From Aquincola tertiaricarbonis (GTDB taxonomy: Bacteria > Pseudomonadota > Gammaproteobacteria > Burkholderiales > Burkholderiaceae_C): a stretch of DNA of 64,000 nt. Numbering within the stretch: position 1 is the stretch's first letter; each line of letters starts with the position of its first letter. The stretch covers positions 682,001 through 746,000 of the forward strand of contig NZ_CP097636.1 in the NCBI RefSeq assembly GCF_023573145.1, in the 5' to 3' direction. The position numbers were made by a program, and so were the translations under genes. The notes beneath the pieces are model-generated. The model saw only the letters and a list, made by a program, of their open reading frames with translations, did not search any database and had not been told where the DNA came from. Positions 27,398-34,627 of this stretch are shown piece by piece.

Positions 27398-29185
27398 ATG
27401 CTCAAGCGCCGCAGCTTCATGCTGTCCACCCTGGCCCCCGCGGCCCTGGCCGCCTGTGGTGGCAGCGACGACGACACGCCCGCCAACCCCGACACCGGCA
27501 GCGGCACCGATGCCGTGGCCCAGGCCCGCGATGCGATGAAGCGCGCTGCGGTGTACATGGACCAGACCGTCTCCTACCGCGGCGGCTATGTGTGGCAGTA
27601 CCTGCCCGACCTCAGCATCACCTGGGGCGAGATGGAGGCCAAGCGCAGCATGTGCTGGATCCAGCCGCCCGGCACGCCCACCGCCGGCCATGCGCTGCTG
27701 GACGCCTACCACGCCACCGGTGACGAGACCTTCTACACCGCCGCCGAGCGCACCGCGCTGGCGCTGGTGCAGGCCCAGCATCCGGCCGGCGGCTGGAACT
27801 ACATCTACGACTTCGCGGGCGAGGACTCGCTGCGGCACTGGTACGAGACCATCGGCGCCAACGGCTGGCGGCTGGAGGAGTTCCAGCACTACTACGGCAA
27901 CGCCACCTTCGACGACGCCGGCACCGCGGTGTCCTCGCAGTTCATGCTGCGCATGTACCTGGAGAAGAAGGACCCGCGCTTCCTGGCCTCGGTCGACAAG
28001 GCCATCGGCTTCGTGCTGGCGGCGCAGTTCAGCGGCGGCGTGGCCGACGGCGGCTGGCCGCAGCGCTTTCCGGTGGCCAACGGCATCAGCAGCATGCCGC
28101 AGCCCAACCCGCAGCTGCTGCCGGCGGGCGCCACCCAGGGCATGGAAGACGGCGACTACACCCGCCACGTGACCTTCAACGACGACGTGGCCGGTGAGAA
28201 CATCAAGTTCCTGCTGCTGTGCATCAAGGGCCTGGGCCGCACCGAGCTGGTGGCGCCCGTACAGCGCGCGATGGACTGCCTGCGCCGCCTGCAGCAGCCC
28301 GGGCCGCAGGCCGGCTGGGGCCTGCAGCACCTGGCCACCGACCACGGCGGCCGGGCGGCCGGCGCCCCCGCCGGTGCCCGCAGCTACGAGCCGCGCGCCC
28401 TGGCCACGCACACCACGCAGACCAACGTCCAGCAGCTGTTCAACTACTTCCGCATCACCGGCGACCGCAGCTACCTGGCCCGCGTGCCCGAGGCCATCGC
28501 CTGGCTGGAGAGCTGCAAGCTCACCGCCCAGCAGATCGCCGACAACCCGCTGCTCAATGGCCGCACCCATCCCACCTTCATCGAGCTGGGCACCAACGTC
28601 GGCCGCTTCGTGCACCGTTACGGCTCCAACATCCACAACGGTGCCTATTACGTCGACCACGATCACCGCAACACGCCCAGCCACTACTCGGCCGGCCGCA
28701 ACATCAACATCGCCGGCCTGCAGCGCACCTATGACGAACTGGCCGGCATGAGCGATGCGGCGGTGGCCGAGATGGCCGCCCGTTCACCGCTGAAAGTGAC
28801 CACCGCCGGCGCGTTGCCCAAGTACTTCTCGCTGCGCGAGGTGGACTTTGCCGACCTGCTGACCGGCGCGGTGATGACCAGCCCGACGGTGAGCGAGGCC
28901 GATGCAGCCAAGCTGGTGGCCGACCTGGGCACCAAGAACCACTGGCTCACGCCGCTGGCGCAGGTGACCAACCCGTACCGCGGCGACGGCCCGGCGGCCG
29001 AGTACGCCGGCACCGCCTACCGCAGCAAGCATGTGGGCGACATCTACGACACCTCGCCTTACGACCCGCAGGACCCGCCGCTGGTGGATCCGTACGTCAA
29101 GAAGGACCGGCCGCTGGGCATCAACACGGCCGATTTCGTGGCCAACCTGGGCAAGTTGATCGCCTTCGTGGCGCCAGTGAAGTAG
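27398..29185 (+). CDS. PL10-like pectate lyase, predicted lipoprotein
   Basis: Predicted to cleave polygalacturonate by beta-elimination outside the inner membrane. The 595-residue product has a lipoprotein signal with lipobox LAAC at residues 17-20 (MLKRRSFMLSTLAPAALAAC), a short Asp/Gly/Thr-rich linker and an alpha/alpha-barrel domain with PL10 landmarks: DGGWPQRFP, YTRHVTFNDDVAGENIKFLL and RSYEPRALATHTTQTNVQQL. It is longer than the minimal PL10 catalytic domain and carries roughly 150 extra C-terminal residues. GAGGAG lies 6 nt before this ATG; an in-frame ATG at 27371 lies inside the operator. The divergent udh-TRAP operon supports a role in pectin use, although the exact polysaccharide is inferred. 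Confidence 0.83.
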   Translation: MLKRRSFMLSTLAPAALAACGGSDDDTPANPDTGSGTDAVAQARDAMKRAAVYMDQTVSYRGGYVWQYLPDLSITWGEMEAKRSMCWIQPPGTPTAGHALLDAYHATGDETFYTAAERTALALVQAQHPAGGWNYIYDFAGEDSLRHWYETIGANGWRLEEFQHYYGNATFDDAGTAVSSQFMLRMYLEKKDPRFLASVDKAIGFVLAAQFSGGVADGGWPQRFPVANGISSMPQPNPQLLPAGATQGMEDGDYTRHVTFNDDVAGENIKFLLLCIKGLGRTELVAPVQRAMDCLRRLQQPGPQAGWGLQHLATDHGGRAAGAPAGARSYEPRALATHTTQTNVQQLFNYFRITGDRSYLARVPEAIAWLESCKLTAQQIADNPLLNGRTHPTFIELGTNVGRFVHRYGSNIHNGAYYVDHDHRNTPSHYSAGRNINIAGLQRTYDELAGMSDAAVAEMAARSPLKVTTAGALPKYFSLREVDFADLLTGAVMTSPTVSEADAAKLVADLGTKNHWLTPLAQVTNPYRGDGPAAEYAGTAYRSKHVGDIYDTSPYDPQDPPLVDPYVKKDRPLGINTADFVANLGKLIAFVAPVK

Positions 29186-29223
29186 GGTGCGCGAACGGCC
29201 GACGATGCTACGTAGAAACCAGC

Positions 29224-29243
29224 GTTGTCGGTTGTCGTACAAC
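29224..29243 (+). promoter_or_regulatory. Candidate composite GntR autoregulatory operator
   Basis: GTTGTCGGTTGTCGTACAAC, ending 16 bp before the gntR start codon. It consists of a half-site GTTGTCG abutting the perfect palindrome GTTGTCGTACAAC, which is identical to the site in front of the Bug-garD operon. Its position suggests that GntR controls its own gene and the genes behind it. Confidence 0.68.
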
Positions 29244-29259
29244 CAATCACAATGCCCAC

Positions 29260-30048
29260 GTGAAACCGAACCTGCCCTCGTCCCTCCCGGTCTCCACCCC
29301 GGTCGTTCCGACCGCCGACGGCACCGTCGTGCGCCGCCGCCCCCGCACCCTGGCGCTGGAGCTGGTGGATGCGCTGGGCGACCGCATCCGCGAAGGCCAT
29401 CTCAAGGTGGGCGACAAGCTGCCCACCGAGGCGGCCATCATGGGCGAGTTCGGCGTCAGCCGCACCGTGGTGCGCGAGGCCATCTCCAAGCTGCAGGCCT
29501 CGGGCCTGGTGGAAACGCGCCACGGCATCGGCACCTTCGTGCGCGGCGTGGGCGACGAGGCCGAGCCCTTTCGCATCGACCGTGAGCAGCTGGGCACGCT
29601 GCGCGACGTGATCGCGCTGCTGGAGCTGCGCATCGGCATGGAAACCGAGGCCTGCGGCCTGGCCGCCCAGCGCCGCACGCCCGACAACCTGGCCGCGATG
29701 CGCCAGGCGCTGGACGCCTTTGCCAAGGCGCTGGAAGAAGACGGCGACACCGTGGGCCCCGACTTCCAGTTCCATGTGGAGATCGCCCGGGCCACGCAGA
29801 ACACCCACTTCATCGGGCTGATGAACTACCTGGGCGCGATGATCATCCCGCGCGCCCGCCTCAACGGCGCCGACGTGCTGGACGCCGAACGGCGTGAATA
29901 CCTGCGCCGCGTGAACGGCGAGCACGAAAGCATCTACGACGCCATCGTCCACCAGGACCCCGAAGGGGCCCGGGCCGCGATGCGCACCCACCTGGCCAAC
30001 AGCCGCGAACGCCGACGCCGAGCCACGGCGCTGGCCGAGCGGGGCTGA
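29260..30048 (+). CDS. FadR-subfamily GntR regulator of the uronate/aldarate regulon
   Basis: Transcriptional regulator of 262 residues with a winged helix-turn-helix (LELVDALGDRIREGHLKVGD, KLPTEAAIMGEFGVSRTVVR, VETRHGIGTFVRG) and an all-helical FCD ligand-binding domain (ALLELRIGMETEACGLAAQR, QFHVEIARATQN, HESIYDAIVHQDPEGARAAM). It starts with GTG and has an Arg-rich tail. The palindromes in front of garD, kdgD, udh, the pectate lyase gene and this gene are its probable targets; repression relieved by a uronate or aldarate would be typical. It is followed at 59 bp by the Bug-garL-garR genes. Confidence 0.88.
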   Translation: MKPNLPSSLPVSTPVVPTADGTVVRRRPRTLALELVDALGDRIREGHLKVGDKLPTEAAIMGEFGVSRTVVREAISKLQASGLVETRHGIGTFVRGVGDEAEPFRIDREQLGTLRDVIALLELRIGMETEACGLAAQRRTPDNLAAMRQALDAFAKALEEDGDTVGPDFQFHVEIARATQNTHFIGLMNYLGAMIIPRARLNGADVLDAERREYLRRVNGEHESIYDAIVHQDPEGARAAMRTHLANSRERRRRATALAERG

Positions 30049-30107
30049 AGCCACCCGCTTTTGCCAACTCAGGCGTGCCGCTGGCCGCCGACCCGGAGAC
30101 AACCGCG

Positions 30108-31088
30108 ATGAAGTACACCACCCGCCGATTTCTCCAGTCCACGGCCGCCCTCGGGCTGCTGGCGGCTGCCGGATGGGCCAGCGCGCAGGCCGACGCCTGG
30201 CCCAGCAAGCCCATCCGCATCGTGGTGCCCTACACGCCGGGTGGCTCGTCCGACATCATTGCCCGCATCATCAGCCAGCCGCTGCAGGAGGCGCTGAAGC
30301 AGACGGTGATGGTCGAGAACAAGCCGGGTGCCAACGGCAACACCGGCAGCGACATGGTGGCCAAGGCCCCGGCCGACGGCTACACGCTGCTGCTGTGCGA
30401 CGTGGGTGCGCTGTCCATCAGCCCCTCGGTCTACACCAAGCTGCCCTTCAATCCCTCCAAGGACTTGAAGGGCGTGACCATGCTGGCCTACTCGCCCCAC
30501 CTGCTGGTGGTGCATCCGTCGGTCAAGGCCAACAACCTGAAGGAGCTGGTGGCGCAGTCCAAGGCGGGGCAGATGGACTTCGCCATCACCGCCATCGGCA
30601 GCGCGCCGCACCTGGCCGGCGTGGCGGTGGAAAAGGCCACCCAGGCCAAGTGGCAGTACATCCCGTACAAGGGCGGCTCGCAGGCGCTGAGCGACACCGT
30701 CGCCGGCCAGACCCAGGTGGTGATGAACGGCATGCTGGCCACGCTGCCTTTCGTGCAGTCGGGCAAGCTCAAGGTGCTGGGCGTGAGCAAGGCCACCCGC
30801 GTGCCGCTGCTGCCTGACGTGCCCACCATCGCCGAGCAGGGCGTCAAGGGCTTCGAATCCGGCACCTGGCAAGGCATTCTGGTGCCGGCCGGCACGCCGC
30901 AGCCGGTGGTGGACAAACTCAATGCCGAGCTGACCCGCATCATCCGCTCGCCCGAAGTGCGCTCGCGCCTGACCGCGCAGGGTGCCGAGGTCTACACCAT
31001 GACCCCGGCCGAGTTCGGCAGCTTCTTCGAGCGCGAGCGCAAGCACTGGGCCACCGTGGTGGCGCAGGGTAACGTCAAGCTCGACTGA
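30108..31088 (+). CDS. Bug/TctC-family solute-binding protein linked to garL/garR
   Basis: Periplasmic binding protein of 326 residues with a twin-arginine-like signal (TTRRFLQSTAALGLLAAAGW, ending ASAQAD) and family blocks [61 protein letters not shown] and LPDVPTIAEQGVKGFESG. GGAGA lies 8 nt before the ATG. It follows gntR and precedes the aldolase by 17 bp, so it probably serves sugar-acid uptake in the same regulon. Membrane partners are absent. Confidence 0.87.
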   Translation: MKYTTRRFLQSTAALGLLAAAGWASAQADAWPSKPIRIVVPYTPGGSSDIIARIISQPLQEALKQTVMVENKPGANGNTGSDMVAKAPADGYTLLLCDVGALSISPSVYTKLPFNPSKDLKGVTMLAYSPHLLVVHPSVKANNLKELVAQSKAGQMDFAITAIGSAPHLAGVAVEKATQAKWQYIPYKGGSQALSDTVAGQTQVVMNGMLATLPFVQSGKLKVLGVSKATRVPLLPDVPTIAEQGVKGFESGTWQGILVPAGTPQPVVDKLNAELTRIIRSPEVRSRLTAQGAEVYTMTPAEFGSFFERERKHWATVVAQGNVKLD

Positions 31089-31105
31089 GCCAACTGGAGG
31101 GCGTG

Positions 31106-31900
31106 ATGAGAGAAAACCGCTTGCGATCGCTGTGGGCCGAAGGCAAGGCCGCCGTCAACGGCTGGCTGGCCATTCCCAACAGCTTCTCGGCCGAGACCAT
31201 GGCCCACCAGGGCTGGGACACCCTCACCATCGACCTGCAGCACGGCGTGGTGGACTACGCCGCCATGGTCGGCATGCTGCAAGCCATCTCCACCACGCCC
31301 ACGGTGCCGGTGGTGCGCGTGCCCTGGCTGGAAGCCGGCATCCTGATGAAGACGCTGGACGCCGGCGCCTACGGCGTCATCTGCCCGATGATCAACAGCC
31401 GGCAGGACGCGCAGAACCTGGTGGCCTGGACCCACTATGCGCCGCGCGGCACCCGCAGCTTCGGCCCGGTGCGTGCGCTGCTGTACGGCGGCCCCGACTA
31501 TGCCGAGAAGGCCAACGACACCATCGTCACCTTCGCGATGATCGAGACCGCGCAGGCGCTGGACCACCTGGACGACATCCTGTCGGTGGAAGGCCTGGAC
31601 GCCATCTACATCGGCCCTTCCGACCTGTCGCTGGCCCTGGGCTGCAAGCCGGTGTTCGACGACGTGGAGCCGCTGGTGGCGCAGGCCATCGACCACATCC
31701 TGGCGCGTGCCAAGGCCCACGGCTTGCGGGCCGGCATCCACAACGGCCGCACCGACGTGGCGCTGGGCCGCATCGCCAAGGGCTTCGACTTCGTCACCGT
31801 CAGCTCCGACGCGCGGCTGATGGCCGCCGGCGCCCAGGAGACGCTGGCCCGCATGCGCGCCGGTGGTGCTGGTGCTCCGGATCAGAGCGGCGGCTACTGA
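31106..31900 (+). CDS. garL: HpcH/HpaI-family aldolase, probably 5-keto-4-deoxyglucarate aldolase
   Basis: Class II, metal-dependent pyruvate aldolase of 264 residues. Visible features are NGWLAIPNSFSAETMAHQGW, TIDLQHGVVDYA, PVVRVPWLEAGILMKTLDAG, GVICPMINSRQDAQ, FAMIETAQALDHLDDI and the family signature YIGPSDLSLALG. With a tartronate-semialdehyde-reductase-like gene next, the likely reaction is cleavage of 5-keto-4-deoxy-D-glucarate to pyruvate and tartronate semialdehyde, competing with KdgD for substrate. Related enzymes act on 4-hydroxy-2-oxoheptanedioate (HpaI) or 2-keto-3-deoxyrhamnonate, so the symbol rests on context. GGAGG precedes the ATG at 31106; a GTG one codon earlier is possible. 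Confidence 0.8.
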   Translation: MRENRLRSLWAEGKAAVNGWLAIPNSFSAETMAHQGWDTLTIDLQHGVVDYAAMVGMLQAISTTPTVPVVRVPWLEAGILMKTLDAGAYGVICPMINSRQDAQNLVAWTHYAPRGTRSFGPVRALLYGGPDYAEKANDTIVTFAMIETAQALDHLDDILSVEGLDAIYIGPSDLSLALGCKPVFDDVEPLVAQAIDHILARAKAHGLRAGIHNGRTDVALGRIAKGFDFVTVSSDARLMAAGAQETLARMRAGGAGAPDQSGGY

Positions 31901-31940
31901 GCTTCTTCTTCACCCCATCGCACACCAAAGGATCAACGTC

Positions 31941-32828
31941 ATGAAACTCGGATTCATCGGCCTGGGCATCATGGGCACGCCGATGGCGGGCCACCTGCGC
32001 GCCGCCGGCCATGAGCTGTACGTGCACACCCGCAGCAGCGTGCCGGCCGTGCTGGCCGAAGCCGGCGCCGTGGCCTGCGCCAACGCCACCGAAGTGGCGC
32101 AGAAGGCCGACATCGTCTTCTTGATGGTGCCCGACACGCCCGACGTGGAGAAGGTGCTGTTCGGCGAGAACGGTGTGGCCGCGGGCCTCAGCAAGGGCAA
32201 GACCGTCGTCGACATGAGCAGCATCTCGCCCATCGAGACCAAGGCCTTCGCCAAGCGCATCAACGAGCTGGGCTGCGACTACCTGGACGCGCCGGTGTCA
32301 GGCGGCGAGGTGGGTGCCAAGGCGGCCAGCCTGACCATCATGGTGGGCGGCGAGCCGGCGGTGTTCGAGAAGGTGAAGCCCCTCTTCGAACTGATGGGCA
32401 AGAACATCACGCTGGTGGGCGGCAACGGCGACGGCCAGACCACCAAGGTGGCCAACCAGATCATCGTGGCGCTGAACATCGCGGCGGTGGGTGAGGCGTT
32501 GCTGTTCGCCAGCAAGGCCGGCGCCGACCCGGCCAAGGTGCGCCAGGCGCTGATGGGCGGCTTCGCGGCCAGCCGCATCCTGGAGGTGCATGGCGAGCGC
32601 ATGGTCAAGCGGACGTTCAACCCGGGCTTTCGCATCGGGCTGCACCAGAAGGACCTGAACCTGGCGCTGCAGGGCGCCAAGGCCATCGGCGTGGCGCTGC
32701 CGCAGACCGCGGGCGCCGCGCAGCTGATGCAGGTGGCCGCCGCCCAGGGCTGGGATCAACTGGATCACTCCGCGCTGGTCAAGGCGCTGGAGGTGATGGC
32801 GGGGCATGAGGTGGCGAAGGGGGACTGA
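31941..32828 (+). CDS. garR: 2-hydroxy-3-oxopropionate (tartronate semialdehyde) reductase
   Basis: Beta-hydroxyacid dehydrogenase of 295 residues that would reduce tartronate semialdehyde to D-glycerate. It begins with the Rossmann motif FIGLGIMGTPMAGHL and has the substrate-site block DAPVSGGEVGAKAASLTIMV and the catalytic Lys in GDGQTTKVANQIIVALN. AAAGGA lies upstream of the ATG at 31941. It follows the aldolase by 40 bp, completing the GarL-GarR branch. 3-Hydroxyisobutyrate dehydrogenases share the fold, but the neighbouring aldolase supports GarR. Confidence 0.87.
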   Translation: MKLGFIGLGIMGTPMAGHLRAAGHELYVHTRSSVPAVLAEAGAVACANATEVAQKADIVFLMVPDTPDVEKVLFGENGVAAGLSKGKTVVDMSSISPIETKAFAKRINELGCDYLDAPVSGGEVGAKAASLTIMVGGEPAVFEKVKPLFELMGKNITLVGGNGDGQTTKVANQIIVALNIAAVGEALLFASKAGADPAKVRQALMGGFAASRILEVHGERMVKRTFNPGFRIGLHQKDLNLALQGAKAIGVALPQTAGAAQLMQVAAAQGWDQLDHSALVKALEVMAGHEVAKGD

Positions 32829-33056
32829 GATCCCCAAGGGTCCGAAGGGCCCTTTTACAAGGGCCCCGGGGGACGCGAGCGCAGCGAGCTTGGGGGCGAA
32901 TCTCAGTCCCGCCGGGCCGCCCCAAGGGACTGAGATCCCCCTCGGGGGGGCGCGAGCGCAGCGAGCTTGGGGGCGAATCTCAGTCCCGCCGGGCCGCCCC
33001 AAGGGACTGAGCGCCCCCTCGGGGGGCAGCGAGCGCAGCGAGCTTGGGGGCGAACC
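32829..33056. repeat. GC-rich intergenic hairpin repeat array, locus 1
   Basis: About three tandem, partly degenerate units fill the gap between the garR stop and the remnant vapC stop. Each unit has a core GCCGGGCCGCCCCAA and a second block AGCGCAGCGAGCTTGGGGGC. Cores at 32911-32925 and 32988-33002 are flanked by perfect arms TCAGTCCC and GGGACTGA. The right arm equals the last eight bases of garR including its stop (32821-32828). The first unit instead holds a GGGCCC-TTTTACAA-GGGCCC hairpin, also present at locus 2 (37659-37836). Confidence 0.75.
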
Positions 33057-33257
33057 TCATTCCCAGGGGTTCAGTACCTGTACGCCGAGGTCTGACACGT
33101 CACGCACGTTGCGCGTGACGAGGATCAGGCCGTGATGCAAGGCGGTGGCGGTCAGCAGTCTGTCAACGGCGGGCAAGGGGCGCGCCAGCCGCCTCACCGG
33201 GTCGGGCGACTTGCGCCGCAACTGCGGCAGCACTTAGGTGTCGATCAGGTAGCTCAC
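33057..33257 (-). pseudogene. Decayed VapC-type PIN-domain toxin
   Basis: Reading from a GTG that overlaps the antitoxin stop (GTGA), the frame gives VSYLIDT, then a TAA where an Asn codon would be expected (LIDTN is the usual PIN start), then LPQLRRKSPDPVRRLARPLP directly joined to AVDRLLTATALHHGLILVTR and VLNPWE. The start and the C-terminal third of a FitB/VapC ribonuclease are recognisable, but the middle (roughly 70-80 codons, with the central acidic residues) is missing. A nonsense change plus an internal deletion mean that no active toxin is expected. The upstream antitoxin gene appears intact. Confidence 0.7.
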
Positions 33258-33508
33258 AGTGACACGTCGCGCGTCAGACTCGCGTCGCGCTCGATCACCA
33301 GCTCGTCATCCAGCCCTGCCAAAGGCGACGCCTGCATGAACGCCAGCAGTGAAGCCTGCTGGCCCGACATGCGCTCGAACGCCGCCCGGGAGAGCACCAC
33401 CGCCACCGACTTGCCGTGCACCGTGATGTCCTGCGGGCCATCCTGTTCCGCGCGCTTGACCACTTCCGACAGGCGCGCCTTGGCGTCCTGCATCTGCCAC
33501 GTCTGCAT
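33254..33508 (-). CDS. Phd/YefM-type antitoxin of a decayed VapBC module
   Basis: Antitoxin of 84 residues with the Phd-family N-terminus MQTWQMQDAKARLSEVVKRA, then DGPQDITVHGKSVAVVLSRA, a DNA-binding beta/alpha fold, and a toxin-binding tail rich in acidic residues. It ends four bases into the start of the broken vapC. The reading frame is intact although its toxin is not, so it may now be a free repressor or simply a remnant. Start chosen at the ATG before MQTWQ; the longer frame has no family resemblance upstream. Confidence 0.75.
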   Translation of the reverse strand: MQTWQMQDAKARLSEVVKRAEQDGPQDITVHGKSVAVVLSRAAFERMSGQQASLLAFMQASPLAGLDDELVIERDASLTRDVSL

Positions 33509-33518
33509 GGGAACGTGC

Positions 33519-33529
33519 TGGTCTGACCA
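33519..33529. promoter_or_regulatory. Candidate operator of the VapBC-type module
   Basis: Palindrome TGGTCTGACCA, 10 bp upstream of the antitoxin start, with another GGTCTGAC just beyond it (33534 onward). Toxin-antitoxin promoters commonly carry such repeats bound by the antitoxin; here the assignment is by position only. Confidence 0.35.
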
Positions 33530-33625
33530 AACAGGTCTGACTGTATCGAGTTGAGCCTGGCCGGTGTGAGTCGGTAGGCACACGTCAGCGCACGTGTTGC
33601 GAAGGCCTCCTGACCTGGGAGTCGG

Positions 33626-34537
33626 TCACGCACGAGGGCTGCTGCCCGGCCGAGTCGCCCACCACGCCGAACCCACGATCAGCAAGCCGCCCAGCCAGCC
33701 CTGCAGGCTCATCGGCTCGCCCATCCAGAAGACGGCGATCAGCGCGCCCCAGAGCGGCTCGCTGCCCATGAGCAGGGCCACGCGCGAAGGGCTGGTGCGA
33801 CTGGCCGCGTAGTTCTGCGCGAAGAAGGCCAGCAGCGTGGACAGCAGCACCAGAAAGGCCATCGCCCACCAGAAGCCGGCGTCGGCCGGCAGCGGCTGCC
33901 ACGCGGTACCGTGCAGCGCCAGCATCAAGGCCGTGGCGCCCAGCGTCATCACGCCCGTCTGCACGGCCGTGAGCGTCAGGGCCGGCAGCGCGTGGCGGGC
34001 GCCGTGGCGGCGCGTCATGCACACCATCACGCCCCGCAGCAAAGCAGCCAGCACCATCAGCGCGTCCCCGCCATTGAGCCCGGCAGTCCCGCCGTGCTGG
34101 AAGGCCAGCAGCCCGGCGCCGCACAAGGACAGGCCGGCCGCTGCCAGCATGCCGCTACTCGGTCGGGTCTTCAGCAGCACCCATTCGCACAGCGGCGTGA
34201 AGGCCACGCACAGGCTGATCAAGAAGGCCGCGTTGCTGGCCGTGGTCAGTGACACGCCGAAGGTCTCGCAGACGAAGATGGCCAGCAGGTTGAGCCCCAG
34301 CCCCGAAGCGCCGACCAGCGCGGGCCGCCAGCCCGGAACGGCCAGCCCGCGCAAGGCCGGCAGCAGCAGCAAGAAGGTGAGCCCGAAGCGCAGCACCAGG
34401 AACTGCAGCACCAACAACTGCCCGGTGGCCACCTTGGCGGCGCTGTAGCTGCCGCCCCAGATGATGGCCACCAGCAGCAGCAGGGCGTCGATGGGGCTGA
34501 AGATCGTGGGGGCGTGAACGCGCCGGTCGGCCTGCAT
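33626..34537 (-). CDS. EamA/DMT-family membrane exporter
   Basis: Ten-helix drug/metabolite transporter of 303 residues made of two EamA repeats: the first begins DALLLLVAIIWGGSYSAAKV, the second runs from about residue 150 (DALMVLAALLRGVMVCMTRR) to LGGLLIVGSAWWATRP. Typical family features are WGGSYSAAK near the first helix and GSEPLWGALIAVFWMGEPM in the ninth. Members export amino acids, nucleosides or other metabolites; the substrate here is unknown. It is divergent from the LysR gene at 34628, which may regulate it. Confidence 0.87.
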   Translation of the reverse strand: MQADRRVHAPTIFSPIDALLLLVAIIWGGSYSAAKVATGQLLVLQFLVLRFGLTFLLLLPALRGLAVPGWRPALVGASGLGLNLLAIFVCETFGVSLTTASNAAFLISLCVAFTPLCEWVLLKTRPSSGMLAAAGLSLCGAGLLAFQHGGTAGLNGGDALMVLAALLRGVMVCMTRRHGARHALPALTLTAVQTGVMTLGATALMLALHGTAWQPLPADAGFWWAMAFLVLLSTLLAFFAQNYAASRTSPSRVALLMGSEPLWGALIAVFWMGEPMSLQGWLGGLLIVGSAWWATRPGSSPRA

Positions 34538-34627
34538 GCCGCGTCCTTGGTGTCGTCAGGAAGCACGCATTCTTCGAAGGCGCCCTGGCGCTGACTAGAC
34601 TGCCCGCCAGAACAGGAGTTGTGCTCC

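Noticed and set aside
5841..31088. Complete tripartite tricarboxylate transporter
   Set aside because: Only binding proteins are present; no TctA or TctB membrane proteins occur in the window.
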